Translations under genes and position numbers: made by a program | The notes under the pieces: generated by a model | Database searches by the model: none | Told to the model about the DNA's origin: nothing | Seen by the model: only the letters and a program-made list of their open reading frames with translations | In this document: positions 18,960 to 28,092 of the stretch, piece by piece | Position numbering within the stretch: the stretch's first letter is position 1 | How the letters are laid out: every line of letters begins with the position of its first letter | Assembly (NCBI GenBank): GCA_016721875.1 | Contig: JADKHG010000014.1 | Location: forward strand, 248,001 to 312,000 | DNA: 64,000 nucleotides | Origin: Sphingomonadales bacterium | Lineage (GTDB): Bacteria > Pseudomonadota > Alphaproteobacteria > Sphingomonadales > Sphingomonadaceae | Direction: 5' to 3'

Positions 18960-20813
18960 CTATAGGCCGAAGGAGCGGGCTGTCCAATAGGTTATGCCAG
19001 CCGCAATATAGGCAAGACCAAACAGATATCCGACCATGAATCCCGGCCATTTCCAGCCGCCGGTTTCGCGCCGCGTGACGGCAATGGTCGAGATGCATTG
19101 TGGCGCGAATACGAACCAGGCGAGAAATGCCAGCGCGGTCGCCAGCGACCATTTGCCCGCGAGCTGCATCCCCAGCCCCTGGGCTTGCGCCTCTTCATCG
19201 CCGTCGATGGCATAGGCCGTCGCCAGTGCCGAAACCGCAACCTCGCGCGCCGCCATTGCCGGGATCAGTGCGATCGCAATGTCGTGGTTGAAACCGATAG
19301 GGCGGACCACGACTTCGATACCGTCGGCGATTCGTCCGGCTATCGAATATTCAACCTGCCCCACGCCGCTATCGGCAGGCGCTTTGGGAAAACTGAGCAA
19401 TGCCCAGAGGATGACCGTCGAGGCAAAAATGATCGTCCCTGCGCGTTGCAGAAACACCACCGTGCGTTGCCACAGCCCCAAGGCAATGTCGTGCGCACGC
19501 GGCATCTGGTATCGTGGCATTTCGATCAGGAAGCTGCTGCCCCGGCTATGCGTCACAAACCGCTGGATCACCGCCGCCGCCAGCATCGCACCAATGATTC
19601 CGGCAATATAGAGGCAGAAGAGAACGAGCCCCTGCAAGCCGATTCCGGGACCAACGCTTTGCGCCGGGATGAAGGCACCGATGATCAGGGTATAGACCGG
19701 CAGCCGCGCCGAGCAGGTCATCAGCGGCGCGATCAAGATCGTCGCCAGCCGTTCCTTTGCATCCATGATCGTTCGCGTTGCCATGATGCCGGGCACCGCG
19801 CAGGCGAAGGACGAGAGCAGCGGAATGAAACTGTGTCCTGACAGGCCCACCGCAGCCATCATCCGGTCCATCACAAAGGCGGCGCGAGTCATATAGCCAG
19901 TTGATTCGAGCAATAGGATAAACAAAAACAGGATCAGAATCTGCGGCAGGAAAACCAGCACCGCGCCTACCCCCGCGATGATGCCATCGGCAATCAGCGA
20001 ACGGAGCAGCCCGTCGGGCAGATTGGCGTTCACCGCTTCGGTCAGCATGGCGAATCCAGCCTCGATCCAGCCAATCGGTGCCTCGGACCAGGCATAGACC
20101 GCCTGAAACATCACGAACAGCAGAGTGAGCAGGATGATGATCCCGGCGAGCGGGTGGAGCAGCACCGAATCGAGCCGCCGCGTCCATTGTCGCCCGGCGG
20201 TTTCACTGACGATGGCTGTGCGTGCAATCGCATGCGCCCTTTGGGTTATCGCACCCCGAGCAAGCGGTGGATTGACCGACCGCGCCGATTCAGGGGCCGC
20301 CAGTTGCGCACCCAAGGTTTCGAGCAGCGGATCAAGGCCATGCTTGCGCACAGCCACCGTCGGGACCACCGGCACGCCGAGTTCGCTTTGTAAGCGGTCA
20401 GCATCCAGCTCCAGCCCGTCGCGACGCGCCAGATCAATCATGTTGAGTGCGATCACTGTGGGCAGACCCAAGCCGATTAGTTCCAACGCAAAACGCAGAT
20501 GGTTGTCGAGATTACCGGCATCGACGACAATCACCAAGGCGTCAGGCCGTCTTTGCCCTTCGAACTGGCCGAGTACAACATCGCGCGTCACCGATTCGTC
20601 CAGACTGTCAGGCTGCAGGCTATAGGCGCCGGGCAGATCAATTAGTTCCACCGGGCGACCATCGGGCAGCGCGGCACGGCCCGATTTGCGCTCAACGGTA
20701 ACGCCGGGATAATTGGCAATTTTCTGCCGTGCGCCGGTCAACGCGTTGAACAGCGCGCTCTTGCCCGCATTGGGATTGCCGACCAGCGCGACCAGAGGCA
20801 CGGAAGCGGTCAA
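18960..20813 (-). CDS. feoB: Ferrous iron transporter FeoB
   Basis: The 617-aa protein has an N-terminal G domain with GNPNAGKSALFN (G1), DLPGAYSL (G3) and NMID (G4). A helical spacer and a polytopic membrane domain with two Gate-type repeats follow. It drives Fe(II) uptake across the inner membrane. I choose the TTG start at 20813, which overlaps the feoA stop (TTGA) and gives TASVPLVALVGNPN; a GTG four codons later is the alternative. The longer open frame to 20903 only reads through feoA. The protein is shorter than E. coli FeoB, as usual in this group, and there is no feoC next to it. Confidence 0.93.
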   Translation of the reverse strand: MTASVPLVALVGNPNAGKSALFNALTGARQKIANYPGVTVERKSGRAALPDGRPVELIDLPGAYSLQPDSLDESVTRDVVLGQFEGQRRPDALVIVVDAGNLDNHLRFALELIGLGLPTVIALNMIDLARRDGLELDADRLQSELGVPVVPTVAVRKHGLDPLLETLGAQLAAPESARSVNPPLARGAITQRAHAIARTAIVSETAGRQWTRRLDSVLLHPLAGIIILLTLLFVMFQAVYAWSEAPIGWIEAGFAMLTEAVNANLPDGLLRSLIADGIIAGVGAVLVFLPQILILFLFILLLESTGYMTRAAFVMDRMMAAVGLSGHSFIPLLSSFACAVPGIMATRTIMDAKERLATILIAPLMTCSARLPVYTLIIGAFIPAQSVGPGIGLQGLVLFCLYIAGIIGAMLAAAVIQRFVTHSRGSSFLIEMPRYQMPRAHDIALGLWQRTVVFLQRAGTIIFASTVILWALLSFPKAPADSGVGQVEYSIAGRIADGIEVVVRPIGFNHDIAIALIPAMAAREVAVSALATAYAIDGDEEAQAQGLGMQLAGKWSLATALAFLAWFVFAPQCISTIAVTRRETGGWKWPGFMVGYLFGLAYIAAGITYWTARSFGL

Positions 20814-21052
20814 TAGTCCAACTCGCAGGAAACAGCGGCGGCAACCTTGCGCCGCAACGCCACTGTCATGCGGCCGATGCGGACGGCAAGCGGGTCGTGC
20901 CACAACAATATGCCTTTGTGCAGCACCTCGATCATGATGCCCGAATCAAAGCCCAGTGAACGCAGTCGATGACCCTCGGTCGCATCGATAGCGTCCCAGT
21001 TAATCGCGCTGATCCGTGCAGGCATGTCAAAAGGCAGTTGGTCGAGTGTCAC
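20810..21052 (-). CDS. feoA: Ferrous iron transport protein FeoA
   Basis: This small SH3-like protein of 80 aa carries the family's EGHRLRSLGFDSG and DPLAVRIGRMTVALRR segments. GTG 21052 (TLDQLPFDMPARIS) is chosen because sphingomonad FeoA proteins begin with this TLDQLP stretch. FeoA interacts with FeoB and is needed for Fe(II) transport. It is translationally coupled to feoB by a 4-base overlap. The COQ9 gene lies 44 bases upstream on the same strand. Confidence 0.92.
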   Translation of the reverse strand: MTLDQLPFDMPARISAINWDAIDATEGHRLRSLGFDSGIMIEVLHKGILLWHDPLAVRIGRMTVALRRKVAAAVSCELDY

Positions 21053-21096
21053 GTCTGTCTTTTGCAAATCATTCGCAATAAACGCAAGCGGAGTTT

Positions 21097-21765
21097 TCAG
21101 CGCGGCGGGTAGCGCAACCGCCCGACAAAGCGGGCGAGGCTTGGCATATGGTCGCGGCGGGCTTTGCTGCCTGCCTTCCATTTTTCAAACTGCATCACAT
21201 TTTCGATCCGCCGGTCAAGGAAGGCGCGGGTATCGGAAAAGTTTTCGCTTTCGTCGTTCACGAACACCGCCAATGTTGAAAGATAGACCGCCGACAGCGT
21301 GACGCGCTTTGTATAATGATTGAAATCGGTCGCGGTATCGCCCGCGAGACGCCACATCCGGTCGGCACTGCGCCAGCCGATGCGGGACGAACGGGGCAGG
21401 TTTTGCGGCATCGCCATGATCGCCTGCGCGCGGCGCAGACCTTCGCGGTCAGCCGCCATAATCTCCAGCCGGGTGGTGACCAAAGCGGTGATCCGTTCGC
21501 GGATTTTCATTGTGCCCAGTTTTTCCGGCGGCAGGCGGCGGGCCATTTCGGCATCTACCACGCCAATCCACGCCTCGATCATTGACAGCGCGCCATCCTT
21601 GAAGGCCAGCCGGGCAATATCCTCGTCGATGCCGAGACTTTGCGCAGCGGTCGAAACCGCCTTGTCATTCCAGCCATCAAACGCCGCATTGGACGCCAGC
21701 AAAGGTGCAACGCCCTCGCGGATTTCGTCGAGAGTCGGGTCAGCGGGGAGCGGTGCAGAAGCCAT
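21097..21765 (-). CDS. COQ9 family ubiquinone biosynthesis protein
   Basis: The 222-aa all-helical protein has TetR-like architecture. The family's C-terminal region DRMWRLAGDTATDFNHYTKR followed by TLSAVYLSTLAVFVND and TRAFLDRRIENVMQFEKWK is distinctive. COQ9 binds lipid and supports the COQ7-type hydroxylation step of ubiquinone synthesis. It occurs in alphaproteobacteria and mitochondria, which supports the taxonomic call. It lies 9 bases after the EamA-type transporter start region on the same strand and just before feoA. Confidence 0.9.
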   Translation of the reverse strand: MASAPLPADPTLDEIREGVAPLLASNAAFDGWNDKAVSTAAQSLGIDEDIARLAFKDGALSMIEAWIGVVDAEMARRLPPEKLGTMKIRERITALVTTRLEIMAADREGLRRAQAIMAMPQNLPRSSRIGWRSADRMWRLAGDTATDFNHYTKRVTLSAVYLSTLAVFVNDESENFSDTRAFLDRRIENVMQFEKWKAGSKARRDHMPSLARFVGRLRYPPR

Positions 21766-21774
21766 GAGTCGTTG

Positions 21775-22665
21775 CTACACCTGCGGCGCGCGGTCGGCAA
21801 GCCGGACGAGCACCAATGCCGCCATCACCATCGCCCCCCCGAAGATATCGAGAGCGGTCATCGCCTCACCAAAGGCAAGCCATCCTGCCAGCGCCGAAAG
21901 CGCGGGTTGCAACAGCAAGGCGAGCCCGATCATGAGCGGGCTGAAATGCGGCAGCGCATAGGTCAGCAGCCCTTGCCCGAAAAACTGGCTGGAAAAGGCA
22001 AGGATGAGCAAAGGTGTCCAGTCGGTTGGCATCACTTTTTCGCCCGCGAGCAAAGCGACCGGCAATAATATGATCGCCGTCACCGCGCTCGCCAGCCCCA
22101 GCGACGTCCACGCGTCGGTCCCTTCGCGCACCCGCATCATCACCAGCAGATAGGCGGTGTAAAACAGCCCAGCGAGCAGGCTGAGCAGGTCGCCGTGGAA
22201 GTTGCGCGGGCTAATCTCGAAGCTTTGCGCCATCAACAGAGCACTGCCGCCAAAGGCCAATATAATCGCCAGCAGCTGCTTTACCCTCGGTGCCCGCCGC
22301 GCCAGGACCAGCCCATAGATCGCAAGGATCAGACTGGCACAATTGGCAAGCAAGGTCGCATTGCCGACTTTGGTCTGGAAAATCGAAATGTGCCAGGCGA
22401 TGATATCGGCGGCGAAAAACACGCCTGCGAACAGCAACAGCATCCAGCTTGCCGACGACAGCTTGATTCCGCGCGTGCCACTGCGCCAACCGATGAACAG
22501 CAAAAAAGGCGCCGCCAGCCCCAGCCGCCAGAAGCCTGTGGCAATCGGGCCGGTGTCGGCATAGCGCACCAGCATCGGGCCAAAAGCAATCGCAATATTG
22601 CCCGCGACCAGCGCAGAAAAGGCCAGTCCGGGTCTTGATCCTGAAAAGATTTCGTTTCCCGACAT
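21775..22665 (-). CDS. EamA/DMT-family permease
   Basis: The 296-aa protein has ten hydrophobic segments in two EamA repeats (DMT superfamily), for example GFWRLGLAAPFLLFIGWRSG and LLQPALSALAGWLAFGEAMT at the ends of repeat one and two. I place the start at ATG 22665 (MSGNEIFSGSR); the open frame extends far upstream only because it runs antisense to the reductase gene. The substrate is unknown; family members export amino acids, nucleosides or toxins. It is transcribed divergently from the old-yellow-enzyme gene with a 75-base gap that must hold both promoters. Confidence 0.88.
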   Translation of the reverse strand: MSGNEIFSGSRPGLAFSALVAGNIAIAFGPMLVRYADTGPIATGFWRLGLAAPFLLFIGWRSGTRGIKLSSASWMLLLFAGVFFAADIIAWHISIFQTKVGNATLLANCASLILAIYGLVLARRAPRVKQLLAIILAFGGSALLMAQSFEISPRNFHGDLLSLLAGLFYTAYLLVMMRVREGTDAWTSLGLASAVTAIILLPVALLAGEKVMPTDWTPLLILAFSSQFFGQGLLTYALPHFSPLMIGLALLLQPALSALAGWLAFGEAMTALDIFGGAMVMAALVLVRLADRAPQV

Positions 22666-22740
22666 AAACCCCCGTTGCAATTTGCAACCTGTGTCCGCAT
22701 CTTGCGCGTGAACATAAGCCCCTGCACCAATGGAGATTCC

Positions 22741-23835
22741 ATGACAACCAGCCTTTTCGATCCCATCCGCCTTGGCGCGATAGACGCACCCAACCGCATA
22801 TTGATGGCCCCACTCACCCGTGGGCGCAGTTCGGCAGGGCATGTACCGATCAGCGAATTGAAGGCAGACTATTATGCGCAGCGCGCGGGTGCTGGCCTGA
22901 TCATTTCCGAAGCCACCGGGATCACGCAAGAAGGATTGGGCTGGCCGTCCGCGCCCGGCATCTGGTCTGACGAGCAGATCGAAGCGTGGAAGCCAGTGAC
23001 CGAAGCGGTCCATGCCAAGGATGGACGCATTATCCTGCAGCTTTGGCACATGGGTCGGATTGTCCATTCCGATTTCCTGAACGGCGCGCAGCCCGTGTCT
23101 TCTTCGGCAACCACAGCTCCCGGCCAAGCCCATACCTATGAAGGCAAGAAGGATTATGTCGAAGCCCGCGCATTGCGGCTCGACGAAATTCCCCGACTGA
23201 TCGGCGAATATGTAAAGGCTGCTGAAAATGCGCTTCGCGCCGGGTTTGACGGCGTACAGATCCACAGCGCCAACGGCTATCTGCTCGACCAATTTCTGCG
23301 CGACAATGCCAATTTCCGCGATGATGATTATGGTGGATCAATCGAAAACCGAATCCGACTTTCCACCGAAGTGACGCAGGCCGTAGCCGATGTAATCGGT
23401 GCCGAACGCACCTCAATCCGCTTTTCCCCCAATGGCGATTCGCAAGGATGCAATGACAGCGATCCGGTGGCTCTGTTCACCGCTGCCGCAGCGGCGATGG
23501 AGAAAATCGGAGTGGCCTTTGTCGAGCTGCGCGAGCCCGGCGAGGATGGTACATTCGGTTCGACCAATGTCCCACCGGTCAGCCCTCACATCCGCAAGGT
23601 GTTTAGCGGTCCGCTGGTGCTCAACAGCGATTACACCCGCGAACGCGCCGATGCCGCGCTGGCAAGCGGTGTTGCCGACGCAATCAGCTTTGGCCGCCCC
23701 TTTATTTCCAACCCCGATCTGGTCGAACGTTTGCGCGACAATGCCGAACTGACCCCGGACAATTTCCGCACTTGGTATTCGCCCGGACCCGAGGGCTATA
23801 CCAATTATCCGGCGCGTCAGACCGAAGACGCCTGA
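22741..23835 (+). CDS. Old yellow enzyme family alkene reductase
   Basis: The 364-aa FMN TIM-barrel flavoprotein shows APLTRGRS (FMN contact), the substrate-binding HSANGYLLDQFLRD (H-x-x-N pair), the DDDYGGSIENR box and FGRPFISNPDLVERL at the phosphate site. It reduces activated C=C bonds, nitro-aromatics or nitrate esters with NAD(P)H. Start ATG 22741 gives the standard N-terminus TTSLFDPI. It is followed within 4 bases by the sterol-desaturase-like gene, so the pair is probably one transcript. Confidence 0.93.
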   Translation: MTTSLFDPIRLGAIDAPNRILMAPLTRGRSSAGHVPISELKADYYAQRAGAGLIISEATGITQEGLGWPSAPGIWSDEQIEAWKPVTEAVHAKDGRIILQLWHMGRIVHSDFLNGAQPVSSSATTAPGQAHTYEGKKDYVEARALRLDEIPRLIGEYVKAAENALRAGFDGVQIHSANGYLLDQFLRDNANFRDDDYGGSIENRIRLSTEVTQAVADVIGAERTSIRFSPNGDSQGCNDSDPVALFTAAAAAMEKIGVAFVELREPGEDGTFGSTNVPPVSPHIRKVFSGPLVLNSDYTRERADAALASGVADAISFGRPFISNPDLVERLRDNAELTPDNFRTWYSPGPEGYTNYPARQTEDA

Positions 23836-23838
23836 GCC

Positions 23839-24621
23839 GTGACAGACATGGGTGCAAAAGTGATGGCGCTGTTACCGGCCATCACTTTTGCACTTGTCGC
23901 CCTCGCCGAATGGTTTTGGCCACGGCGGCGATTGCAATTCGGACGAGGGCGAAGGTGGCTCACCGGCATCACGCTATTCGCCAGCAACCGCGCGACAATC
24001 TGGTTGCTCGCCTGGTTCATTGCGATCCCATCGGTTGCGCTTTGGGCTCAAAGTCAAAGCTTCGGTTTGTTCAATCAGATCACCCTACCTCTATGGGGTG
24101 AGATCCTTGCCACCTTCCTGCTGTTCGATTTCGCTTTATGGTTGCAGCATCTGCTGACGCACAAAATTCCGCTGCTGTGGCGGTTCCATAAGGTTCACCA
24201 TGCGGACCCTGATATGGATGTTTCGACGGCAATTCGCTTTCATCCCGGCGAAATTGCCTTCTCGCTGCTCTGGAAATGCGGCTGGGTGATTGCCCTGGGT
24301 GCATCGGCGCCGATAATTCTCGCGTTCGAAGCTTGGCTTGCCGCCAACGCCGCCTTCAATCATGGGAATCTGGAACTGCCGCGCTGGCTGGACAGGCCAC
24401 TGCGCTGGTTACTCGTCACGCCAGACATGCATCTTGTCCATCACAGCGTCCTGATAGACGAGCAGCAGCACAATTACGGCTTTGCTCTGACATGGTGGGA
24501 CAGGCTGTTCGGTAGCTATCAAAATGAATCAGCGCTGGGACGCGAAAAGCAGACAATTGGCCTTGCCGAATTGCAGTCGGCGGCACCAACGCGCATTGTC
24601 GCTTCCTCAAACTCCCTTTGA
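23839..24621 (+). CDS. Sterol desaturase/fatty acid hydroxylase superfamily membrane protein
   Basis: The 260-aa protein has several membrane helices and the eight-histidine di-iron pattern: HLLTH, HKVHHAD, a middle FHPGE, HLVHHS and HNYGFALTWWDRLFG. The pattern defines the fatty acid hydroxylase superfamily, which includes carotenoid and lipid hydroxylases. The GTG start at 23839 immediately follows the reductase stop; ATG 23848 is the alternative. The substrate is probably a membrane lipid or isoprenoid, which cannot be specified. Confidence 0.88.
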   Translation: MTDMGAKVMALLPAITFALVALAEWFWPRRRLQFGRGRRWLTGITLFASNRATIWLLAWFIAIPSVALWAQSQSFGLFNQITLPLWGEILATFLLFDFALWLQHLLTHKIPLLWRFHKVHHADPDMDVSTAIRFHPGEIAFSLLWKCGWVIALGASAPIILAFEAWLAANAAFNHGNLELPRWLDRPLRWLLVTPDMHLVHHSVLIDEQQHNYGFALTWWDRLFGSYQNESALGREKQTIGLAELQSAAPTRIVASSNSL

Positions 24622-24702
24622 CGTAACGTCACCTTTTTTCTGCGGTAACATATTGACGAAAGCGCCGGAAAAGCGCAGTTTTCGGCACAAGGGAGAGAGA
24701 AA

Positions 24703-26631
24703 ATGGCGTCAATTCGCAAGATCGCTTTGGGCACGGTTGCGGCTATTGCTGTCGGAGCAGGGCTCTTTTGGGGCTGGGGCAAGTTCAGTGAAAGCCGCGT
24801 GGCCAGCAAAACTGCTGAAACTCAGGAAGCCAATGACAAGGAAGTCACCAGCGGGATTGCGACCAAATTGCTTTGGGGCGACACCCATTTGCACACCGCC
24901 AATTCGATCGACGCCTTTGGCTTTGGCGTAAAGCTGGGGCCTGAAGAGGCGTTGCGCTTTGCCCGTGGCGAGGAAGTCACCGCGACCGGCGGGTTGAAGG
25001 CCAAGCTTGATCGGCCGCTCGATTTCCTGGTGATCGCTGACCATAGCGGTGGCCTGGGTGCGACCAAGGCACTGTATGACGCACCGCGTTTCATGATCAA
25101 GGACAAGACGCTGCTGCGCTGGCACGACCAAATGCACGAGGGGCCTGAAGGCATGCAAAAGGTCACCGCCGAGTTGATCAACATGGCCGGTGAAGGCGGT
25201 TTGGGCAAACTCTTCCCACCTGAACAATCGCGCAAAAACACCATGAAAATCTGGCAAAGCCATACCGGAATTGTTGAGCGTTATAATGAACCCGGCAAAT
25301 TCACGGCCTTCGTGGGTTTTGAATATACGTTGATGCCCAATGGCGACAATCTGCACCGCGTCGTGATGTTCCGCGATGGCAAATTGCGCGCTGATAAGGT
25401 CCGTCCTTTCGACCCCACAGCGGATAATAGCGAAAAGCCCGACCAGCTGTGGGACTATATGGACGCCTATGAGAAAAGCACCGGCGGCAAGATGCTGGCG
25501 ATCCCGCACAACAGCAATGTGTCCAACGGACTGATGTTCGAAATGGTGCAGCCCGGCGGTGGAGCAATGACCGCAGATTATGCGCGCCGCCGTGCCGCGC
25601 GCGAACCGTTGGTCGAGATTACCCAGATCAAGGGCGACAGCGAAAGCCATCCCTTCCTGTCACCCAATGACGAATTTGCCAATTTTGGCGACGCCGGATG
25701 GGACCTTGGCAATCTGACCATGCAGGGCAAGAAAACGCCCGATATGCTAGCGGGTGATTATGTTCGCGAGGCATTGAAGCGCGGTCTGGCGATTGAGGCC
25801 AAGACCGGCGTCAATCCTTATAAATTCGGCCTGATTGGTTCGACCGACAGCCATACTGCGCTGGCAACAGCCGACGAGAACAACTTCTTCGGCAAACATT
25901 CGGGCAACGAACCCAATGCCAAAAGAGCAGGCGATCCGCAAAATCTGGGAACACGGGTAGGCCGGATTGGCTGGCATTATCTCGCGGGCGGCTATGCCGC
26001 CGTCTGGGCCACTGCCAACACTCGCGCGGCAATTTTCGATGCGATGATGCGGCGCGAAGTTTTTGCGACAACCGGCCCGCGGATGCAGGTGCGGGTCTTT
26101 GGCGGCTGGGACTTTTCGGACAAGGACTGGACAGGCGATTGGGTAAAAACCGGCTATGCGCGCGGTGTTCCCATGGGGTCCGACCTGAAGGCGGGTAACG
26201 GCAAACCCAGCTTCCTGATTTCCGCGCTCAAGGACCCCGAAGGTGCGAACCTTGATCGCGTCCAAGTTGTTAAAGGCTGGGTCGATGCGTCCGGCAAATT
26301 GCAGGAGAAGATTTTCGACGTCGTCTGGTCATCACCAGACAAACGTACGGTAGCCAGCGGCAAGCTGACGCCGGTGGGCGACACAGTCGACATCGCCAAG
26401 GCAAGCTATTCGAACAGCATCGGTGCGCCCGAACTGCGAACCGTTTGGAGCGATCCCGAATTCAACGCCGGCCAACGCGCCTTTTATTATGTGCGTGTGC
26501 TCGAAATTCCGACACCGCGTTGGGTATTGTTCGATATGCTGCGTTATGGCGCAAAGCTGCCCGCTGATGCCGAACTCAAGTCGCAGGAACGCGCCTATAC
26601 TTCGCCGATCTGGTATCAGCCAACAAGCTGA
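24703..26631 (+). CDS. DUF3604 domain-containing exported protein
   Basis: The 642-aa protein has an N-terminal hydrophobic anchor or signal (about residues 5-27). The metal-site-like WGDTHLHTANSIDA near residue 60 and IADHSGGLGA near 107 recall PHP phosphoesterases, and STDSHTALAT is conserved late in the protein. GFEYTLMPNGDNLHR and the C-terminal AYTSPIWY are typical of the DUF3604 family. The function is uncharacterised; a metal-dependent periplasmic hydrolase is plausible. It is preceded by AGGGAGAGAG and ends directly against the convergent mmcB stop with no intervening base. Confidence 0.88.
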   Translation: MASIRKIALGTVAAIAVGAGLFWGWGKFSESRVASKTAETQEANDKEVTSGIATKLLWGDTHLHTANSIDAFGFGVKLGPEEALRFARGEEVTATGGLKAKLDRPLDFLVIADHSGGLGATKALYDAPRFMIKDKTLLRWHDQMHEGPEGMQKVTAELINMAGEGGLGKLFPPEQSRKNTMKIWQSHTGIVERYNEPGKFTAFVGFEYTLMPNGDNLHRVVMFRDGKLRADKVRPFDPTADNSEKPDQLWDYMDAYEKSTGGKMLAIPHNSNVSNGLMFEMVQPGGGAMTADYARRRAAREPLVEITQIKGDSESHPFLSPNDEFANFGDAGWDLGNLTMQGKKTPDMLAGDYVREALKRGLAIEAKTGVNPYKFGLIGSTDSHTALATADENNFFGKHSGNEPNAKRAGDPQNLGTRVGRIGWHYLAGGYAAVWATANTRAAIFDAMMRREVFATTGPRMQVRVFGGWDFSDKDWTGDWVKTGYARGVPMGSDLKAGNGKPSFLISALKDPEGANLDRVQVVKGWVDASGKLQEKIFDVVWSSPDKRTVASGKLTPVGDTVDIAKASYSNSIGAPELRTVWSDPEFNAGQRAFYYVRVLEIPTPRWVLFDMLRYGAKLPADAELKSQERAYTSPIWYQPTS

Positions 26632-27096
26632 TCACTCCGCCTCGATTACCGCCAGTGCTGGATCGGGGTCGGCAATCGCCATCAACCGCCGCATCGCGAG
26701 TCGTGCGAGACGTTGAACCTCGACCTTGCGGCGGGCGGCGGCGAGCGGGACCAGAGCGGCTGAGCGGACAATTTCGGCATCATAGGCATCGGCGACAATC
26801 AGCCCGGTGCGTTCGGGCATGAAGGCCTCACCCGCAATCGGGCTGAAGTCGAAACCGGCAGGCACGGCCCAAAAGAAGCGGTCGCAATAGTCGAGATATT
26901 CGGGCCATTTCTGATCTCCTAGCAGGTCGGCGCGCGAGACCTTGATCTCGACCACAATCACTTCGCCCTTGGCGTTTACCCCCATCAGGTCGGCCCGGCG
27001 GTTGTTGCGCAGCGACACTTCTGGCTGCACCATGATCTGGTTGCGCAGAAATAGCCTGCTCACCCCGCGCGCGACCGCCGCTGCCCCACCATCCAT
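26632..27096 (-). CDS. mmcB: MmcB family DNA repair protein
   Basis: The 154-aa PD-(D/E)XK-like endonuclease fold shows RRADLMGVN followed by VVEIKVSRADLLGDQKWPEY, the expected D...ExK active-site arrangement. MmcB is an alphaproteobacterial SOS-associated protein needed for mitomycin C resistance in Caulobacter. Start ATG 27096 (MDGGAAAVARGVSR) is chosen because the longer frame upstream is proline/arginine-rich junk. It is convergent with the DUF3604 gene and divergent from the EEP-family nuclease gene. Confidence 0.87.
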   Translation of the reverse strand: MDGGAAAVARGVSRLFLRNQIMVQPEVSLRNNRRADLMGVNAKGEVIVVEIKVSRADLLGDQKWPEYLDYCDRFFWAVPAGFDFSPIAGEAFMPERTGLIVADAYDAEIVRSAALVPLAAARRKVEVQRLARLAMRRLMAIADPDPALAVIEAE

Positions 27097-27220
27097 TTTG
27101 CGATTCCCATCCTGTTCGTCGAATCGCGGTCTAGAACGAAATGGGAACGGCGGAAAGAGGTTTTGACGGCCCAAAAACAAACAGGGTGGAAAGAAACGCA
27201 TATTCTCCTATGCGGACGAC

Positions 27221-27922
27221 ATGCCTGCCCTGAAAGTCGCGACCTATAATATCCGCAAATGTGTTGGCACCGACCGGCGTCGGCAGCCCGAACGGATATT
27301 GGCGGTGCTCGCCGAAATCGATGCCGACATTGTCGCCTTGCAAGAGGCCGACAAGAGATTTGGCATGCGCAGCAGCGCCATCCCCTTTCACCTGTTTCTG
27401 GAAAACAGCCCCTATGTCCCGGTATCGTTCGGCGGAGCGGTGCACAGCGTTGGTTGGCACGGCAATGCGATTTTGGTGCGTAAGGGGATGCAGGTGCGCC
27501 ATGCGCAGATGCTGCCATTGCCGGCACTCGAGCCGCGGGGAGCAGTGGTGGCCGAAATCGCCGTCAACCATCACAGTCTGCGGATCATCGGCACGCATCT
27601 GGACCTGTCGGGGCTTTGGCGGCGGCGGCAAATCCGCACGCTTTTAGGCTTTCTCGACAATGCCGCCCATTTAGTGCCGACAGTGATCATGGGTGATTTC
27701 AACCAATGGTCGAACCGAGGCGCGCTGTCCGAATTCGCTTTTCATCACCACCGGCTGGTGCACACGCCGCCCAGCTTTCACAGCCGCAGGCCGGTCGCGC
27801 GGCTTGATCGAATCATTGTCTCGCACGACCTGATCGTCGAGGAGGCTGGGGTGCATAGCAGCGCGCTCGCACGTGTCGCCTCGGACCATTTGCCGCTTTG
27901 GGCCACACTTAAAAATGCTTAA
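27221..27922 (+). CDS. Endonuclease/exonuclease/phosphatase family protein
   Basis: The 233-aa EEP-fold enzyme has all active-site blocks: ATYNIRKCVG (Asn), ALQEAD (metal-binding Glu), GTHLDLS, MGDFNQW (Asp/Asn) and SDHLPLWA (catalytic Asp-His). Relatives include DNase I, exonuclease III and phospholipid-type phosphodiesterases; this small cytoplasmic type has no assigned substrate. It is divergent from mmcB, and the proximity to a DNA repair nuclease may or may not be meaningful. Confidence 0.88.
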   Translation: MPALKVATYNIRKCVGTDRRRQPERILAVLAEIDADIVALQEADKRFGMRSSAIPFHLFLENSPYVPVSFGGAVHSVGWHGNAILVRKGMQVRHAQMLPLPALEPRGAVVAEIAVNHHSLRIIGTHLDLSGLWRRRQIRTLLGFLDNAAHLVPTVIMGDFNQWSNRGALSEFAFHHHRLVHTPPSFHSRRPVARLDRIIVSHDLIVEEAGVHSSALARVASDHLPLWATLKNA

Positions 27923-28045
27923 ATATTAGGCTACGAGATAATATGCCTATTATGAAGGCAAATCATGGGAATGGTAAATCCTATTCTGCCTAGATTATAA
28001 TCATATTTTGCATCTGGATCGTCTGAACCCACGCGAATCCGTAAT

Positions 28046-28061
28046 TGGCACGCTCTTTGCG
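28046..28061 (+). promoter_or_regulatory. Sigma-54 (-24/-12) promoter of glnK-amtB
   Basis: TTGGCACGCTCTTTGC matches the RpoN consensus TGGCAC-N5-TTGC. The invariant GG is at 28047-28048 and the invariant GC at 28059-28060, with exactly 10 bases between them. It lies about 33 bases before the glnK start. NtrC-activated sigma-54 promoters control glnK-amtB in many proteobacteria, so nitrogen-limited induction is expected. I did not find an unmistakable NtrC enhancer in the A+T-rich 120 bases upstream. Confidence 0.88.
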
Positions 28062-28076
28062 TTGTGCACTGCACAA
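28062..28076 (+). promoter_or_regulatory. Perfect 15-bp palindrome over the predicted glnK transcription start
   Basis: TTGTGCA-C-TGCACAA is a perfect 7+7 inverted repeat that begins directly after the -12 element. It therefore spans the expected +1 of the sigma-54 promoter. The position suits a repressor operator or a very short 5' leader hairpin. Chance occurrence cannot be excluded. Confidence 0.5.
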
Positions 28077-28092
28077 CCAAAAGGGGGCCTGC